Shown piece after piece: positions 24,946 through 37,870 of a stretch of 64,000 bases of DNA (positions are counted from its first letter, which is position 1; each line of letters begins with the position of its first letter). Below the pieces are notes generated by a model. That model saw nothing but the letters and a program-made list of their open reading frames with translations, had not been told where the DNA came from and searched no databases. The translations under genes and the position numbers were made by a program. Origin of the DNA: Hsuehochloa calcarea (taxonomy: Eukaryota; Streptophyta; Magnoliopsida; Poales; Poaceae); assembly GCA_036346395.1 (NCBI GenBank), contig CM070611.1, positions 21,276,473-21,340,472 on the forward strand. Reading direction: 5' to 3'.

Positions 24946-27414
24946 ATCTCCCTTGATGAACACATTGACAATTATCCGTAAAATGTAAGTAAGAGGTTTG
25001 AAAACGAAGTTTACTCGCAGCTGACAAAGGCACAACTTGGTCCATAAGCAAGAAAAAGCAATGAACATGACCAAGCCGGCATCGTAATAGTATAGGCATG
25101 TGAGACAAGGCAAAAGAAAGCATAAAACTTTGATTTTAAAAGGGTCAAAATTCTCACATGAGGTCCATATGAAAGAACAATTGTTCAATTGACCTATGAT
25201 CATTGTGAGGATAAAAGAATGCAATTCAAGTTCAGAATATTCAATAAAACAATAAGAATGCAACTCAAGAACTCCCCCTCACTATGATCCTCGATTTTCA
25301 AAAACTTTTAACTTTTCGCCATTCCCTTTGTTTAATCTTCTCCCCCAACAAAGAAATATCTTCTCATTAACACATCTTCTCCAAATAAATATAGCAAAGA
25401 AATATAACACATCTTCTCCCAAAGAAATATCTTCTCATTAATTAACACATCTTCTCCCCCTTTGACAATGGATTCATCAAGGAATCACGCCTTCCTCTCA
25501 TCCAGAGATAACCAATAGATGATAAAGAAAGAAGCAGAAATAAAAGAAGCATAAACAGGAGTATGCATGAAGTGCAATGGAGTGGCTTCATTTTTGTATT
25601 TTTCAATTTTTGATTACAAGAAGCTTTGGAGATTACCCAAAAGAACAAGCTAGTATCTCTAATATTGCACAAACAAAGATATCAAGCCCGACAAATAGCT
25701 AGCAAGATCATGGTAAGACATATATATCAAAGCTAAGCACAAAGGCTCAAAAGTAAAGCAGTAGATTTGATCAATTTAAGCAACGCTTCAAATTCAGCAA
25801 GTTCATCAACAGGGATCCTAAAGTGAAATTGGCCATGTCAAAATGTCAAAGTGAGATAAAAAATCTAACAAAGACCACATTAAGAGTCAATCAAGTCCCA
25901 GATTGAATCATTTTGCTCAATATTTTGTAAACGCCAATTGTCAACATTTTTCTCATTTGCATTGAATATTGAAGTTGACTAATGATCTAACTTAGTGACA
26001 AGATCCTGGACTAGGAGCCATCCACAAACTCATCCTAAGCTTCACTAAAAGTTGATCAAAGGTATATCTTAGTAAAGAAGATCCCGGACTAGGAGCCATC
26101 CACAAACTCTTTCTAAGCTTCTACCGGGCGACAAATCTTGAGGTTCATGTCATTTCGACAAGCAATCCCCATGAGATCGTCTCGATCATCAAACTATCTC
26201 CAAGTTCATGTCATTTGACAAGGGCCTCGTAAGAATAGTTTGGCACAATTTAAGCATAAGACAATCTTGATTTTCATTTTTCACATGAGTACTTTTAGAA
26301 TCTCAAGAACACAAAAGCTCAAGTAATGGTCAATTTTAGATCAAAGAGCTAACAAAGCAATTCTCTGACAGGCCAATGTCACAAGAGGAGCACTAATTAC
26401 GCAACTCGCTAAAACATCCACAAATTGCAATTTTTTAGTTTGAGTTGTTTAAAAGGTTCTAGCTCATATAGCAAAGACTTAGCTACACATGTAAAAGCAT
26501 GATAATTCTAGCAAGTCAAAGAACTAGACATGACATTGAGCAAGAATTGAAATACAAAAGCTCTAAAGGGTAATAGGCAAAGCTTCATCAACTTTAAAAG
26601 ATAAGTAAAATCTTATATTACAATGCATCTTTTGGATTTTTCATACCATTTGTTGTAACCACTTGATGGAGTTTCTATATGAATGCAATATGACACAATG
26701 AGATGCAATTAAAAAGCCTAAAACCTAAAGAGTTCAAAAGATCACTAAGTTCGTAAAAAGAACAATAAAAGATCAAAAGAACAAGGAAAGATCGAAAGAT
26801 CAAACTCCCCTCAAACCAACCCATATGATAAATAACCCTAACTCGCTTCTCAAGGTGGCAAACCTAGTTGGGTCTAAAGATTTGGTGAGGATAAAAACAA
26901 GATACAAGAGAAGAATCTAGTGGGTGACAAGCTACCGAGGTACTCTTCCTATCTAGCCGACACCCGCACAATTAGGATAAGAAAACCCGAATGGACAAGG
27001 ATAAAGAACAGAATATCAAATGCCATACAAAGAGAGTAGAGTGTAAGCACTGAATAAGAGCTTAACGGCTGGCTATGGGAAGTTCTCGAGATGCTTGAAA
27101 CCCGTCGACCGCGTGAAGGAGGTGAACCATCTTGAGTCTCCCAATATGACGTGAATAAATGGAGTTGACAAAGCACGTGTCCTTCCTCTTTCCGCGGCAA
27201 TCCTCGAAAAATCAAGGGGAAGAACGATGTGTCTCGACATCAAGTTAGTTAAACAAGACTTGGGAACCCAAGATCGAGACACACGTCTGCGAGTAGTATG
27301 CAAAGCGTATGTTATCCTTGATTTCATCTAAAATTCTATGAGCAATGTTTGCTAACATGGGAATTAAATCGTCAGGCTAGGTCGACCGGCGTAGTCAAGC
27401 AATCGGATCGGCGA
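24946..27414 (-). other. Pol-less internal region of nested copia element
   Basis: AT-rich, no conserved retroelement enzyme motif on either strand. A GGGGGAG-type purine stretch (minus strand, near 25455) and a short direct repeat ([C/A]TAGGAGCCATCCACAAACTC at about 26012 and 26089) are the only structure seen. Confidence 0.55.
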
Positions 27415-29560
27415 TCAATCGGTCGACCGGTGATCACCAATGATCGGTCGATCTGCAATCAAGAACATGAGAATTAGAATATGTAGAAACATAATGATTA
27501 GCATGTGAGAAAATCCTAATCCTTGTTTATTCCTTTTAGTGTTACCATGTCTCATAATAGCTCTAGGTTGCTTGAATGAAATTCTATCAAGATTGTTTCT
27601 ATCATTTTTCAACCTACGCCAACAGAATTCAATCAAATGGCCACCTTTCTTACAATAAGTGCAATGGTACTTGGTACCACTAGAAGAAGCACCATTTGAG
27701 TTAATACAAGGTTGGGCAAAACTCGCAGATTTAAAAGATGTTTTTGCAAAGTTGGGTTTTGAATTCAATTAAACCTTTTCCAAGACTTGAATGACTTTTG
27801 GGTTTGAATTGTCTTGAAAAGAATTGAATCCTAAACCTTGCTTCTTATAAGGAGTTTTAGACTTGTCAAGAATCATGTTTAATTGTTTCTTACCTTTAGA
27901 AAATTTCTAATGTATCATGAAGGTAAGCATTTTCTTTCTCAAGTTAACACAAGCATCACAAGTTTTATCCATTGATTTCTCCTTATACAAAGTAATTTCA
28001 AGCTTAAGAGCGGAACATGAAGCACAAGTATTATTTTCAATATTGTCCTTAAGCTTAGCATATTTGACTCTAGCGACTTTCTAAGATATCTTTGATTTCA
28101 CGCTCTTTTCTAAGCATGAAGTGCAAGGGCTAGAATCAATCACATCAAGCAATCAACTTGCTAGACTCTAAGCATTTTTCACAAGGAGCAGATTTAATTT
28201 CAATTAGCTCTGGTTCTAGCATTTTCAAGTTGTTGTAAAGCAATATTATGAGCAGATTGTAAATTGGTAATTTCAATGCATAGCATGACAAGATAAACAT
28301 TCATCAGTTCAAGAGTCTTAACATTTGCAAGTTCTAGTTTCAGCTACCAATTTTGACTCTAGTTTCTTATTTTTAGTCATGACAAATTCTAGCGCTTCAT
28401 CTTGACTAAGCACTTGCTCAACTATAGAATTTTATTTAGCGTAAAGCTCATCATAAGAAAAAGATACCTCATCATTATCAATGTCGCTTGTGTCACCATG
28501 AAGCACATGCCAAGAAAGTCCTTGGCCTTTCCTTTCTTTTCCTCTTCGCTCCCGAGTCCACATCACTAATGGATTGCTCTCAAAAGCGCAAGGACCCGTG
28601 AGCGGCCTTTATGAGCTTGACAAAGATCATACCTGAGTTGTTCTCATGAGGCTTCTTCCAAGTCGCCTTCTCCTCCCCGTGCTTACCCTTACCTTTTAGC
28701 TTGGGGCAATTGGTCCTGATGTGGTAAAGCTCTCCACACTCATAGCAAGTAACAGACCACCTTCTTTTTATTTCTCACATTGTTGTAAGCCCGTGAATTT
28801 TTTAGCTAAAAGGGCTAACTCTGCCTCAGAATATTTTCAAGCTCCTCCTAAATCGCAGATAAGCAAGCAAATGAAAATCCGTAAGAAGATTCAAAAGAGT
28901 CATCAAAAGCCTTTTGTGAGGATCTGCTACCAAAGCTAAATTATCTTTCTTGGGATGATCAACTCTTTTAATTTCATGAGTCTTGAGTTTACTATAAAGC
29001 AATTCTAAAGTAAGACTTGAAAGATCAACATTCTTCTATAGCAAGAGCCTTCATCTCCCACTCCTTGGTGTTGATTGCACCAAGAGGTGGGTGGCATTTT
29101 CGATTGAGAATATTCAATATCAACAAATTTTCATTTGATTAACCACTTTATTAAAACGATTGAAAATGTCATCGATGCTCTCTCCAGACGCATCTCAAAT
29201 TTGTTATAATCACGCTTATAGATTGTTTGGCGACTTTCTTAATTTGAGACGAACCTCATGATATGTTTCGAGAGTGTTCCAAATCTCGTATGCAATGCAA
29301 AATTGCAAATCCTATCATATTCTTGTCTACCAAGCGCACCATATAAAAGATTCTTGGCCTTGTTGTTGTTAGCCAAAAGAACCACGTAAGGTGAGTTTCA
29401 ACTTCAGAATAATGAGCGGATCGAACAACGCCCCACAAAGCTTGTCCTCACTCTCAAGGAATACTCGTGATACGATTCTTCCAATAGGCATAGTCTTGTC
29501 CATTGAACATATGCGTTTTGTAGTGAATCTATCCATCGCTAAAGTTCAAGGACCTGTTAA
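27415..29560 (-). pseudogene. Copia gag with two zinc knuckles
   Basis: On the minus strand, the N-terminal gag near 29330-29520 reads ..EDKLCGALFDP.. with frame slips and ..NNKAKNLLYGALGRQEYDRI.. . A CCHC knuckle C-Y-E-C-G-E-L-Y-H-I-R-T-N-C-P-K-L-K is encoded at about 28690-28745. A long acidic, coiled-coil-like part follows (..DDELYAKLNSIVEQ-like..), and then a second knuckle C-T-Y-C-K-K-G-G-H-L-I-E-F-C-W within the 117-codon frame 27415-27768. Two spaced knuckles separated by a coiled coil fit SIRE/Opie-type gag as I know it. Frameshifts and stops are frequent. Confidence 0.75.
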
Positions 29561-29593
29561 GATCAAGATTGAACTACAGGGCTCGATACCACT

Positions 29594-31394
29594 TGTTGGA
29601 CCGTAAAGGCGACTAGAGGGGGTGAATAGGAGCACGCCACTTTTTCACAAATTATGAACTCAATACAAATTAACTCCAGAGCTATTAGGAAGCTATGAAG
29701 ATCAATATACCAAAGACAAATGGAAGACTAGTATTGAATCCAATTAAACCCCTAAGCAATATAACAAAATCAACTAAGATTACCAAGACTCACAAAGACA
29801 AAGCGGTCTCGACCGTTATACTCAACCGGTCGGACCGATTGTCGGGCGGTCTCGACCGGCTACAGTCAAGGTCGGATCGCTTCCAAAATCGGTCCGACTG
29901 GTGATGACGGGCGGTCCGACCGCCGACTCGTAACCGATCTACAACAAGAAAATCACCGATGACGAAGTTGCAATTAGGTGAAACTTTTGATTCTCAACTC
30001 CAATCTTTATGAAACTTTGCACACACCTTCTATATGCTATTGAGGACCTATTCCAATCGAATATTATGATAATTCTTGGAACGATCTTGAGCAATTGTCA
30101 ATTGATTAATGTAAGGTCTAAAACCGCAAGAACGAAAACTTGATCCTAAAGCTTATTCGTGAGAGATTGATGATCAAGATGATGCTAGATAGATTCACAC
30201 ATATCACAGCAAGCTAATTCACGTGAAAGAATCAATCACAAACTCGTGGATCAAAGAAAGCCCTAAAATCACCAAATTGAAAGCAAGAACGAAAAGAGAC
30301 TTATCTCAAGCAAACCTTGCATAGATTGATTTCGTGATTGAAGCTGGATTACATCCACACCATCATGGATCAGTAAACAATCAAGGATCACGAAATTCAC
30401 CACAAACCATCAAGAGCCCTAGCCTCCACCTCAACTCCCCTAAAGACAATTAGGGTTTTGAAACATCAAAAGGCGAGAGAGAGAGAGAGCTTAGTGGTGC
30501 AGCCACCACCTCCCCCTATTTATAGTGGAGGCCTAGACTCCTAGGGTTTGACTCCATTGGGCTCCCGTTAAGGCCCACTAACAAACGGGTCACACACGCA
30601 CGCTTCGCAAAGCGCCGCCTTTAACCTTTTGACCTAAACCGCTCACCATGCGCCATGGATTTGCCAATAGGTCACCCTTGTCCATCTTGTGTCACGCTTG
30701 AGTCGTTGACTCACCCGCATCGCCAATCGCTCGACCTCAACTCTCCAAGTCTAGTCCCGATCTTCCTCGCCGCTGACCGCCGTTGACCACCAAGCAACCT
30801 CGCACAACCATAGACAAGCAAACACGATTCGGGAACAAGTTCTTCACAACTTGACCCATGTTAGTCAAAACATGTATCATGCAAATCATATGCCATGAAA
30901 CCAATGACTTTGATCTAACAAAACAACATCGCCACGGTTGGCCGACGCTCAGTAGTTACCGGCCCGACCGCCCAGTGAGCTTGGCCGATCGCTTCATGGC
31001 GGCCGGACCGGCCTCGTGAGCCGGCCGGACCGCCTTTAGACTTAGCCAAATTCAAGCTCCCAAAATCCAAACCTTCGGAAACTTTAAACCAATAGAACTT
31101 TTCACCGAGGCTCCAAAAATCATGAGACCAAGTGCATTGGGATCCCCTTACTTGTCTACAACACCTATTTTTGGCCCACTGATTTGAACACTTTGGTCAT
31201 CGCTGTCCGATCGCCCTGATGGTCGGTCCCGACCGATATGGGACCGGTCGGACCGCTGCTGTAAGGACCGGTCGGACCGCCTCGAGCAAGAAGCTCAGAA
31301 CTTTGTCGAAAACGCGTGAAACGACAAACCGTAAACGCCATTGCCAATTGTCACATCATCCTAAGATCTGGAGCATATCCCCGTGAAATCCACA
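29594..31394 (-). repeat. 5' LTR of the nested copia element
   Basis: On the minus strand it starts TGTGGATTTCACGGGGATAT at 31394 and ends GTCCAACA at 29594, followed by the primer-binding site. A TATTTATAG box on the plus strand (30520) is also the reverse of CTATAAATA, the likely promoter on the minus strand. It contains GGTCGGACCG-rich palindromic blocks near 29870-29930 and 30955-31280. Confidence 0.88.
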
Positions 31395-32520
31395 CGATGC
31401 ATTCCGCAAAACGGCGAATAACACTCCTTCATGATATACACAGTGGCATCTGTGGGACGATGCTTCCTGCTGTAACATTGGTCTGCAAAGCCTTCGACAA
31501 GGTTTCTACCGCCTACACCAGACGATGCCAAAGAGGTGGTTAAAATGTGTCCAATGCCGCTTTCATGGTAGACAGATACACCAACCACTCAAGCATTACA
31601 TGCATAATACCTCTTTCTCGCCTTTTGCGACACTGGGTCTTGATATCCTAGGACCGTTTCCCAAAGCACTGTGAGGTTTCAATTCCTTTTGTGGCCATTG
31701 ACACGCTCACAAAATGGATCAAGCCGAACTCAGAATCGATAACAGCGAAGCAAAGAAAAAGGTTCATGATGAGATGCGAATTAGCCAATTTGGAGTTCCG
31801 AGTCTGATAATTACGGACAATGGTAATATTCGCAAGTGCAAAATTTCGTGAATTTTATGACGAGTTGGGTACCAAGTTATGCTATGCTTCTGCACATCCC
31901 CAAAGCAACGGGATACGAACGCAAACGCCAAATAATGCGAGGAATTAAAACCGAGTCTTCGACCACCTTGTTAAGCGCTCGGGGCTTGGGTACAAGAATT
32001 ACCTTATGTATTATAAGGCTCAGCACGACCACTAGTCGAGCGACAGGAGAAACACCATTTTTTAGTGTTCTGAGTCAAGCCATGCTTCCTCCGAGCTAAA
32101 ATTATGGTCGACACGAGTTGAAACCTTCAACAACTCGACCAGGAACAACTTCGAGCGGATGACATTAACCTACTCAAGAAAGGAGAAACATGGCTCTAAT
32201 CCGCTCGCAGTCTACCAACAAGCCCTACGCAGATACTACGATCGAAGGTCCACCGCACCTTCTTGTAGGTGACTTGGTATTGAGGCTCATCAATCCAAGT
32301 CTAATCGAATAAACTTTCTCCCAAGTGGGAAGGTCCTTACACGCTGGTCGAAGTCACTCGGCCGTGGTCCTGACGACTAGCAATGGAAGATGGGTGTTCT
32401 CTCAAATTCTTGGAACATCGACCCGCCACGCAAATTTATGTGTGACCAACCTCTCAGCAATAAAGATCCGTGTTCCTTCTACCACTTTTGCCTTATTTTT
32501 CGAGTAGTGCTTTATAATCT
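31395..32520 (+). pseudogene. Gypsy integrase remnant
   Basis: Continuation of pol after the copia insert. The zinc-binding region reads ..LLHDIHSGICG.. with the first His at about 31430. The core follows in pieces: ..VAIDTLTKWIKP.. (31690-31726), ..IITDNGN.. (31810), ..ELGTKLCYASAHPQSNG.. (31864-31911, spanning a shift), and ..SRATGETPFF.. (32036). A C-terminal ..LIQWGRSLHAGRSHSAV.. type segment ends near 32400. The intact protein would join cDNA to host DNA. Many stops make this copy inert. Confidence 0.82.
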
Positions 32521-32559
32521 TTTGACTATGATCCAAAAACACCCGCTTTTTCTACACTC

Positions 32560-33140
32560 GGTCGAAAGGAAAGTAACATCATCTAGTCGAAGTCTTTCCT
32601 CTCGCATGTGGTCCAAACCCACTAGAAGGAACTTCCTAGCATCAACTCGCTACTCACTTTCTTTGCCAACACGTAAAGCTCGGGTTATATCTAGTCAAAT
32701 ATTCTTAAAGACAACTCTTCCCATCTTAGTTTATTTTTGGTAATTTCAAAAATATTCTAAGTAGAGTGCACTTTCTTATATTTATTCGACCACCTTGGTG
32801 TACTCGATTCGCTTTAATCGGTCGAAGGAAGAGACACACCTAGTCAAGTCTTTCCTCTCTCGCACGTGGTCCCGCCCACTAGAAGGAACTTCCTAGCGCC
32901 GCTCGCTCTCCTACTTTGCTATCGGAAAAGACTTATCGAGTCCACCAAAAAGGGCGAACTAATTATTAAAGTCCTCTAAGACGCTTGTTTAACTCAAGTT
33001 GCTATTTTTGGTTTTATTAAACCAATCGGAGATGGTAACATCACCTAGTCGAAGCCTTTCCTCTCTCGACGTGGTCCCGCCCACTAGAAGGAACTTCCTA
33101 GTGTCGAGTCGTTTCTACTCTTTCGACAAAGGCTTGACAA
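32560..33140. repeat. Three-copy tandem repeat after pol
   Basis: The block AAGTC(T/C)TTCCTCTC..GTGGTCC..CCCACTAGAAGGAACTTCCTAG occurs at about 32590, 32850 and 33050 (spacings about 260 and 205 bp), each followed by related flanks. It lies between integrase and the end of the antisense ORF. Confidence 0.85.
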
Positions 33141-33246
33141 CCATAACAAAGACTATAAGTTAAATAAACCTCTCTTTGTTTTCGTAAACCCCATTTAACA
33201 CACTATTTACTTAGATTGTCCAAACAAACTAAGCAAATAGCTGGGG

Positions 33247-33455
33247 CTAGGATAAAGTTATTAATTTGACTTCAATTCTTAGTCTTTCATTCGCTTATTA
33301 TCTTTTGAGTTACTAATTACTCGACAAGATGATTTGTAGGAAACAAGATGGCCTAGGATAAAGTTATTAATTTAACTTCAATTTTAGTCTTTCATTCGCT
33401 TATCATCTTTTGAGTTACTAACTACTCAACAAGATGATTTGCAGAAACAAGATGG
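33247..33455. repeat. Tandem duplication, 106 bp x 2
   Basis: Copies 33247-33352 and 33353-33455 both start CTAGGATAAAGTTATTAATT and end AACAAGATGG, with a few substitutions. Confidence 0.95.
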
Positions 33456-33817
33456 ATCATATATTACTCGCCAACGTAAACCGCTCGCTTTACAAAGTAG
33501 TTACAAGATTACTCAAGGGGAGTGCCTAGTGCATTTCCTCCGCCACCTTTTGCCAATCGATCAGATTTCCTCAATCGACGACTTGCCTCGATTCGTGATA
33601 ATAAGTCGGCTTCAATTGGTTGCACATTAAGGCGGGGTCTTGAGCTTTAAGTTTCGCCAAAGCGTAACTCATCGCAGCTTCGATCGCTTCCTTATTGATT
33701 CGCTTGATTAGCCTTCAGAGTGGTCACCATTTCTTGCAAGTTTCCGACTTGTTCCCCAATGGTATTTATGTGAGCAAACTTCATGATCTTCTCGAGGAGT
33801 TTTTCCTCGAATGTAGC

Positions 33818-36800
33818 TGTAATATCCCAAAATTTCGTAGTTTTAAAATCTTTTAAATATTGGTAGCAAGAGAATTTACCATTTGGATTATTTGAATATT
33901 AAATTAAAAAGCTTAAATTGACTTTTAGAACAAATTGATTTAATGTGCTTAATCCCAATATCAACAATTGTCAAAATTATTTTATTTAGATTCTATATGC
34001 TTGGATATATTTTATATAATTTTCTGGAATTTTTCCAAAGTCATTTGCTATTTTCTATTAGCCATTTGTATTTTCTGGATTTATTAAAAGAAAATCTATT
34101 TTAAATTCCTTCGAATAAAGGTCGGGCCGAGCCCAACACTATTCCAAATTTCACTCACTCCTGTACCGTTGATCGCAATCACACCGCTACCGCGTTCGCC
34201 CGCTTTGCCTCGCTGGATCTCCGCAGGTCCCTTCGCAGCGATCGACGCGCCAAGGCCAAGGCCCGCCGCCGCTCTCTCACCACTGGATTGAAATCAACGC
34301 CAGCTTTCGCCGCCAAGGCGCCTCCTCTCTCTGTCGCTGATCGTGGGCCCGCCACGCGCACAAGATCGCTTCAACCCAGACTCGAGTCCGAGCTCCGCGA
34401 CGTCCCGCAACCGCCGCCGCTGGGCCGCGGATTCGCCTCGACCCGCCTATTTAAAGCCGAGCCTCAGACCTAAGCTCCGCCGACCTTCTCCACCAAAACC
34501 CTAAGCCGACCCTTACTGGCCGCATGCCAGATTGCCGCAAGGACCAACTCGCCGCAACCTCGTCGCCGGTGAAATCCTCCGACCCAGAGCTTCCTCGGCC
34601 GCAAGAACCGACGCCTTGGGATCGCAACAACCTCGCCTACTCGGTGCGCCTCGCCCGCCCTCGCCGATTCCTCCTCCTCCGTTGTCGACTCGTCCGACAA
34701 AACACCGCCGCCACCGCTGCCTCTCGCTTCCACCGTCAGTAAACCTTGCCGCCAAGCACCTTCGCCACTCCACCGCCAGCCTTCGCACCACCTCATCATC
34801 TCATTTTGTGTCATTGGCCACGACTGCGCGCTAATAGCCGGCGAGCCCCTCGTCCCCAGAGCGCCGCTTCGGCCATGCGTCGTCGGCAGACCCACGCCAA
34901 AGGCCGCCATCACCTCTCGCGCTTGCATGTCACCGCGTGGTCGCCACATCGGGCCAAGGTGGCTCCACCGCCACCTCACTCCTCGGCTCGGTGGATTGGG
35001 TCCACCGTGAGCGAGAGGTCGATAGTGGGTCCCACTGTCGCTTTTCATTTAAATTTAATTCCTTTTCCGAAATTTCTGCTAACGCAAGCATTGCGCAATA
35101 ATCCGATTTTCCTTTATAAAAATAATTCGGGAAATTCAAGAAAATCCAAATTAGGGTTTAATTGATTTTCAAATCTTCCAAAGCCCATATCTTTTGCATC
35201 CGAACTCCGATTGAGCCCATTCAAATTTGTAAATTCATATAAAATTAAGATCTATTTAATGGTGAATTTTATTTGATTTTTGGAGTTTGTTTTGCCTCTG
35301 TTATTTATTTGTTTTATTTCTTTTGTCTCGCTTCATGAGTAGACGCCGATACTTCGGGAATTTTGCGTAAGAAGGAGCACCTCAAGACCAAGACCAATAT
35401 CTAGATCTATTCCAAGGCAAGTTATACCTTTGATCATTTTGAACCAGCCAAAATACTTTGTTTCAATGTATTGCATTCTATTTCAAGTATTTATTTAAAT
35501 GCTTTTGGGTGTAGTTATTAATCCAAATTGTTATGCCACCTTGTCTATTGTATGCCATGATCTTTTGTCACCCTAGGTTGATTAATTATTAGTTGGTATT
35601 ATTGTAGCACCAACGTGGGTTGGTTAGATACGATTAGATCGCTTAGCCATGCCACGAGTCATCATTTCATGTGAGGTTGCAATTATAAACTTGACTAATT
35701 GATTATGGAAACGTGTGATGAATCGTGTGTCTTGTGTCCGTTACTCGTTGATGGCATGTGTTGCACTTAATCAATGTGGTGGGAAAAGATTTAGACCGAG
35801 GCAAGTGGTGGATTCTGTGTGAATGGTGGAGTGTGTGCTTATTAAACTTTGTGATTTGGGTTAAATGGAAGTCTTGCCTTAGTCAATTAAGGACTTAACT
35901 TTGTGCGCCTATTGAATGGCCTTATGCACACCACATGCCTAGTATGGGCTGGGCCTGACTTAGTAAGTTATGGAGTCTTGACATTGACAACTCAGGTTGT
36001 ATTTAAGCTGTGTGATGGGCTGGAGGTGTGATATGTCACATCGCGGACGGTTCGTGATCCTCGCCCAATGGTGTGTGTCGCCCAAGGGTCGTGGTGTACA
36101 AATTGACGGCAGTAAAGCACACCAGAGTGTCATTGTTTGAGATGAAGTCTCTGAAAGGTTTTGTTGTGATCAACTCGATCCGTTGATTTCATCGTGTGGG
36201 TAAAGTGTACAAACTCTGCAGAGTGTTTAAACCAATCTATTCGAATAGCCGCGTCCTCGGTTATGGACATGCTCGGGAATTTCACACGAGGGGTAGATTT
36301 TTCATAAAACAATTGGGAAGGGTCAGCTGTGTGAGATAACTTGTTCAGCTGTGTGAAAGAACTTGATTTAGACTGTGTGTCCTTTGTGAAATCAATCGTT
36401 AACTTATTATTGTCTATTTGTTTTGAATTATGCTTTCAATCTATTATTTGTATTCAATTGCAAATGTTGCATTTTCGCAAAATAACTACGTAAGTCATTC
36501 CTTTGGAATAAGCCATCATCTATAAATGCATTCTGTGGTATGACTTGCGAGTACGGTGTGTACTCACTCTTGCTAAACAAATCAACAGAAGTGGAGGAGT
36601 CGTCGCCTGCTTTTGAAGAAGAATTCTACGAAGGTTGATCGTTAGGATCTTGATCCCGGCCGATTGCTGTTCGTGGTAAATTGATGGGAGCCACCGAGTT
36701 TATTTCGCTTCACTGCAGTTTATTTCTTTATTGTCAGCCTTGCATGGCTTAATAAATGTAAAACTCGACCGTAAGGTCCCAACAGTTATTTGTTATTTAA

Positions 36801-36933
36801 ATGTACTCGTTTATTCTTATATTCGTTGTATGGATGTGATATTTCATCAATGTTGATACTGTGTGCACTAGCGTGATCCTGGACTAGTGCAGAATACACA
36901 GAGGGTCCAGATTTGCATATTTGGGTCCCGACA
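33818..36933 (+). mobile_element. Solo LTR, 3116 bp, perfect 5-bp TSD
   Basis: It starts TGTAATATCCCAAAATTTCG and ends TTTGGGTCCCGACA. GTAGC lies on both sides (33813-33817 and 36934-36938). There is no internal region, so it is a solo LTR left by recombination between two LTRs. It has a GC-rich centre (34130-35040), a TATA-like TATTTAAAG (34448) followed by AAACCCTAAG, and a 3' part with TGATACTGTGTGCACTAGCG. It sits in the last coding exon of the antisense ORF, and gypsy reading resumes directly beyond it. ORFs inside are not conserved in the sister copies. Confidence 0.95.
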
Positions 36934-37752
36934 GTAGCTCACCAAGTACATTGTTCAGGAGTGTGATGTTGCCCTGAAGACTAGTCTTCATCGACTCCAT
37001 CTCCTGTTGGGTACGGGTCGAAGCCTCGCGAAGATTCTTGTTTTCGACCACTTGTTCTGAAAAGAATAAAACCGGTCAAACAAAAATAAACTTCTAGAGG
37101 AAGCTAACACAAAGATAATTGTAGGTAAAAGCATTTCTTACCTACTAGTTAAGAATCCAATTTCTTGACCTCTTCTTCATGGGAAGCAATGGTTTCAAAT
37201 GCTTTTTCTCCCATGCTCATGTCCTCTCAGATTCATCTTAGCAATGCGACGGACTCATTGTAGATCAAGGTCTTCTCTTGGATTTCACCTCGAGACTTCT
37301 CAACTCTACAGCAATTTCTGAACAAGAAATTAACATAAGAAAAGGGAAAGTACTCGAAAAGGACAACAGGTAAAGATTTGCTTACCTGTCAATCGAGTTT
37401 TCAGGCCCTCGAGTTCCTGATCCTTATTCTTGGTAATGCGGGAAAACTCCTGAATGACTAAAGATTTGTCTCCAACTTCGGTCCGGAGCTTCCTCATCTC
37501 ATCTTTTTTTTTTCTGAAAAAGAAATGAGAGATGGGTAAAGGTCAAATTCAAAAGGCCTTAAGTTCAAGACTTATCGCTTATTTTTCCTCGCAATCTTTT
37601 AGATGCAGAGATGGCTTCTGAGTCTATCCGAGAGGACTAATACTGTTCCTTAGCTTTCTCGACTCCTTTTTCATAATCGAGTGAGTCAGCTAAGGTCTTC
37701 GTGTCGCTTTTTAGCCTACAGAGGACAAAAATGAAGATAAACATCAGCCGAT

Positions 37753-37870
37753 TGGTTGCAAGTCCTTCTACGACCACCGACCTAGTCGTAAGTTTTTCTA
37801 CGACTATGTCATGGTCGTAAGTCTTTCTACGACCACTTACTGGTCGTAAGTAGCCGTAAGCTCTTTGTGA
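37753..37870. repeat. Hairpin array in antisense-ORF intron (37716-37962)
   Basis: Three clear units plus a half unit: GGTTGCAAG..CTACGACC, AGTCGTAAG..CTACGACT, GGTCGTAAG..CTACGACC, GGTCGTAAG. They decay towards 37930. The array lies wholly inside an intron with GTAAGT donor and TAG acceptor. Confidence 0.85.

Larger units (their letters stand above)
23977..31394 (-). mobile_element. Gag-only copia element of SIRE/Maximus type
   Basis: In minus orientation the 5' LTR is 29594-31394 (1801 bp, TGTGGATTTCACGG..GGTCCAACA). The primer site AGTGGTATCGAGCC follows (29580-29593, minus). The internal region is 24946-29593, a polypurine tract TCAAGGGAGAT lies at 24946-24957, and the 3' LTR starts at 24945 but is cut after about 970 bp at 23977. 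Gag is present with two zinc knuckles, but no protease, integrase or RT can be read in the remaining 2.4 kb. I infer a large-retrotransposon-derivative-like or deleted copy. A target duplication cannot be tested because one end is lost. Confidence 0.82.

Noticed and set aside
34470..35048. Long minus-strand ORF (192 codons) in a GC-rich block
   Set aside because: It lies in the GC-rich centre of a solo LTR, overlaps open frames on both strands, and is not conserved in the sister LTRs at 5789-7880 and 50061-52970.
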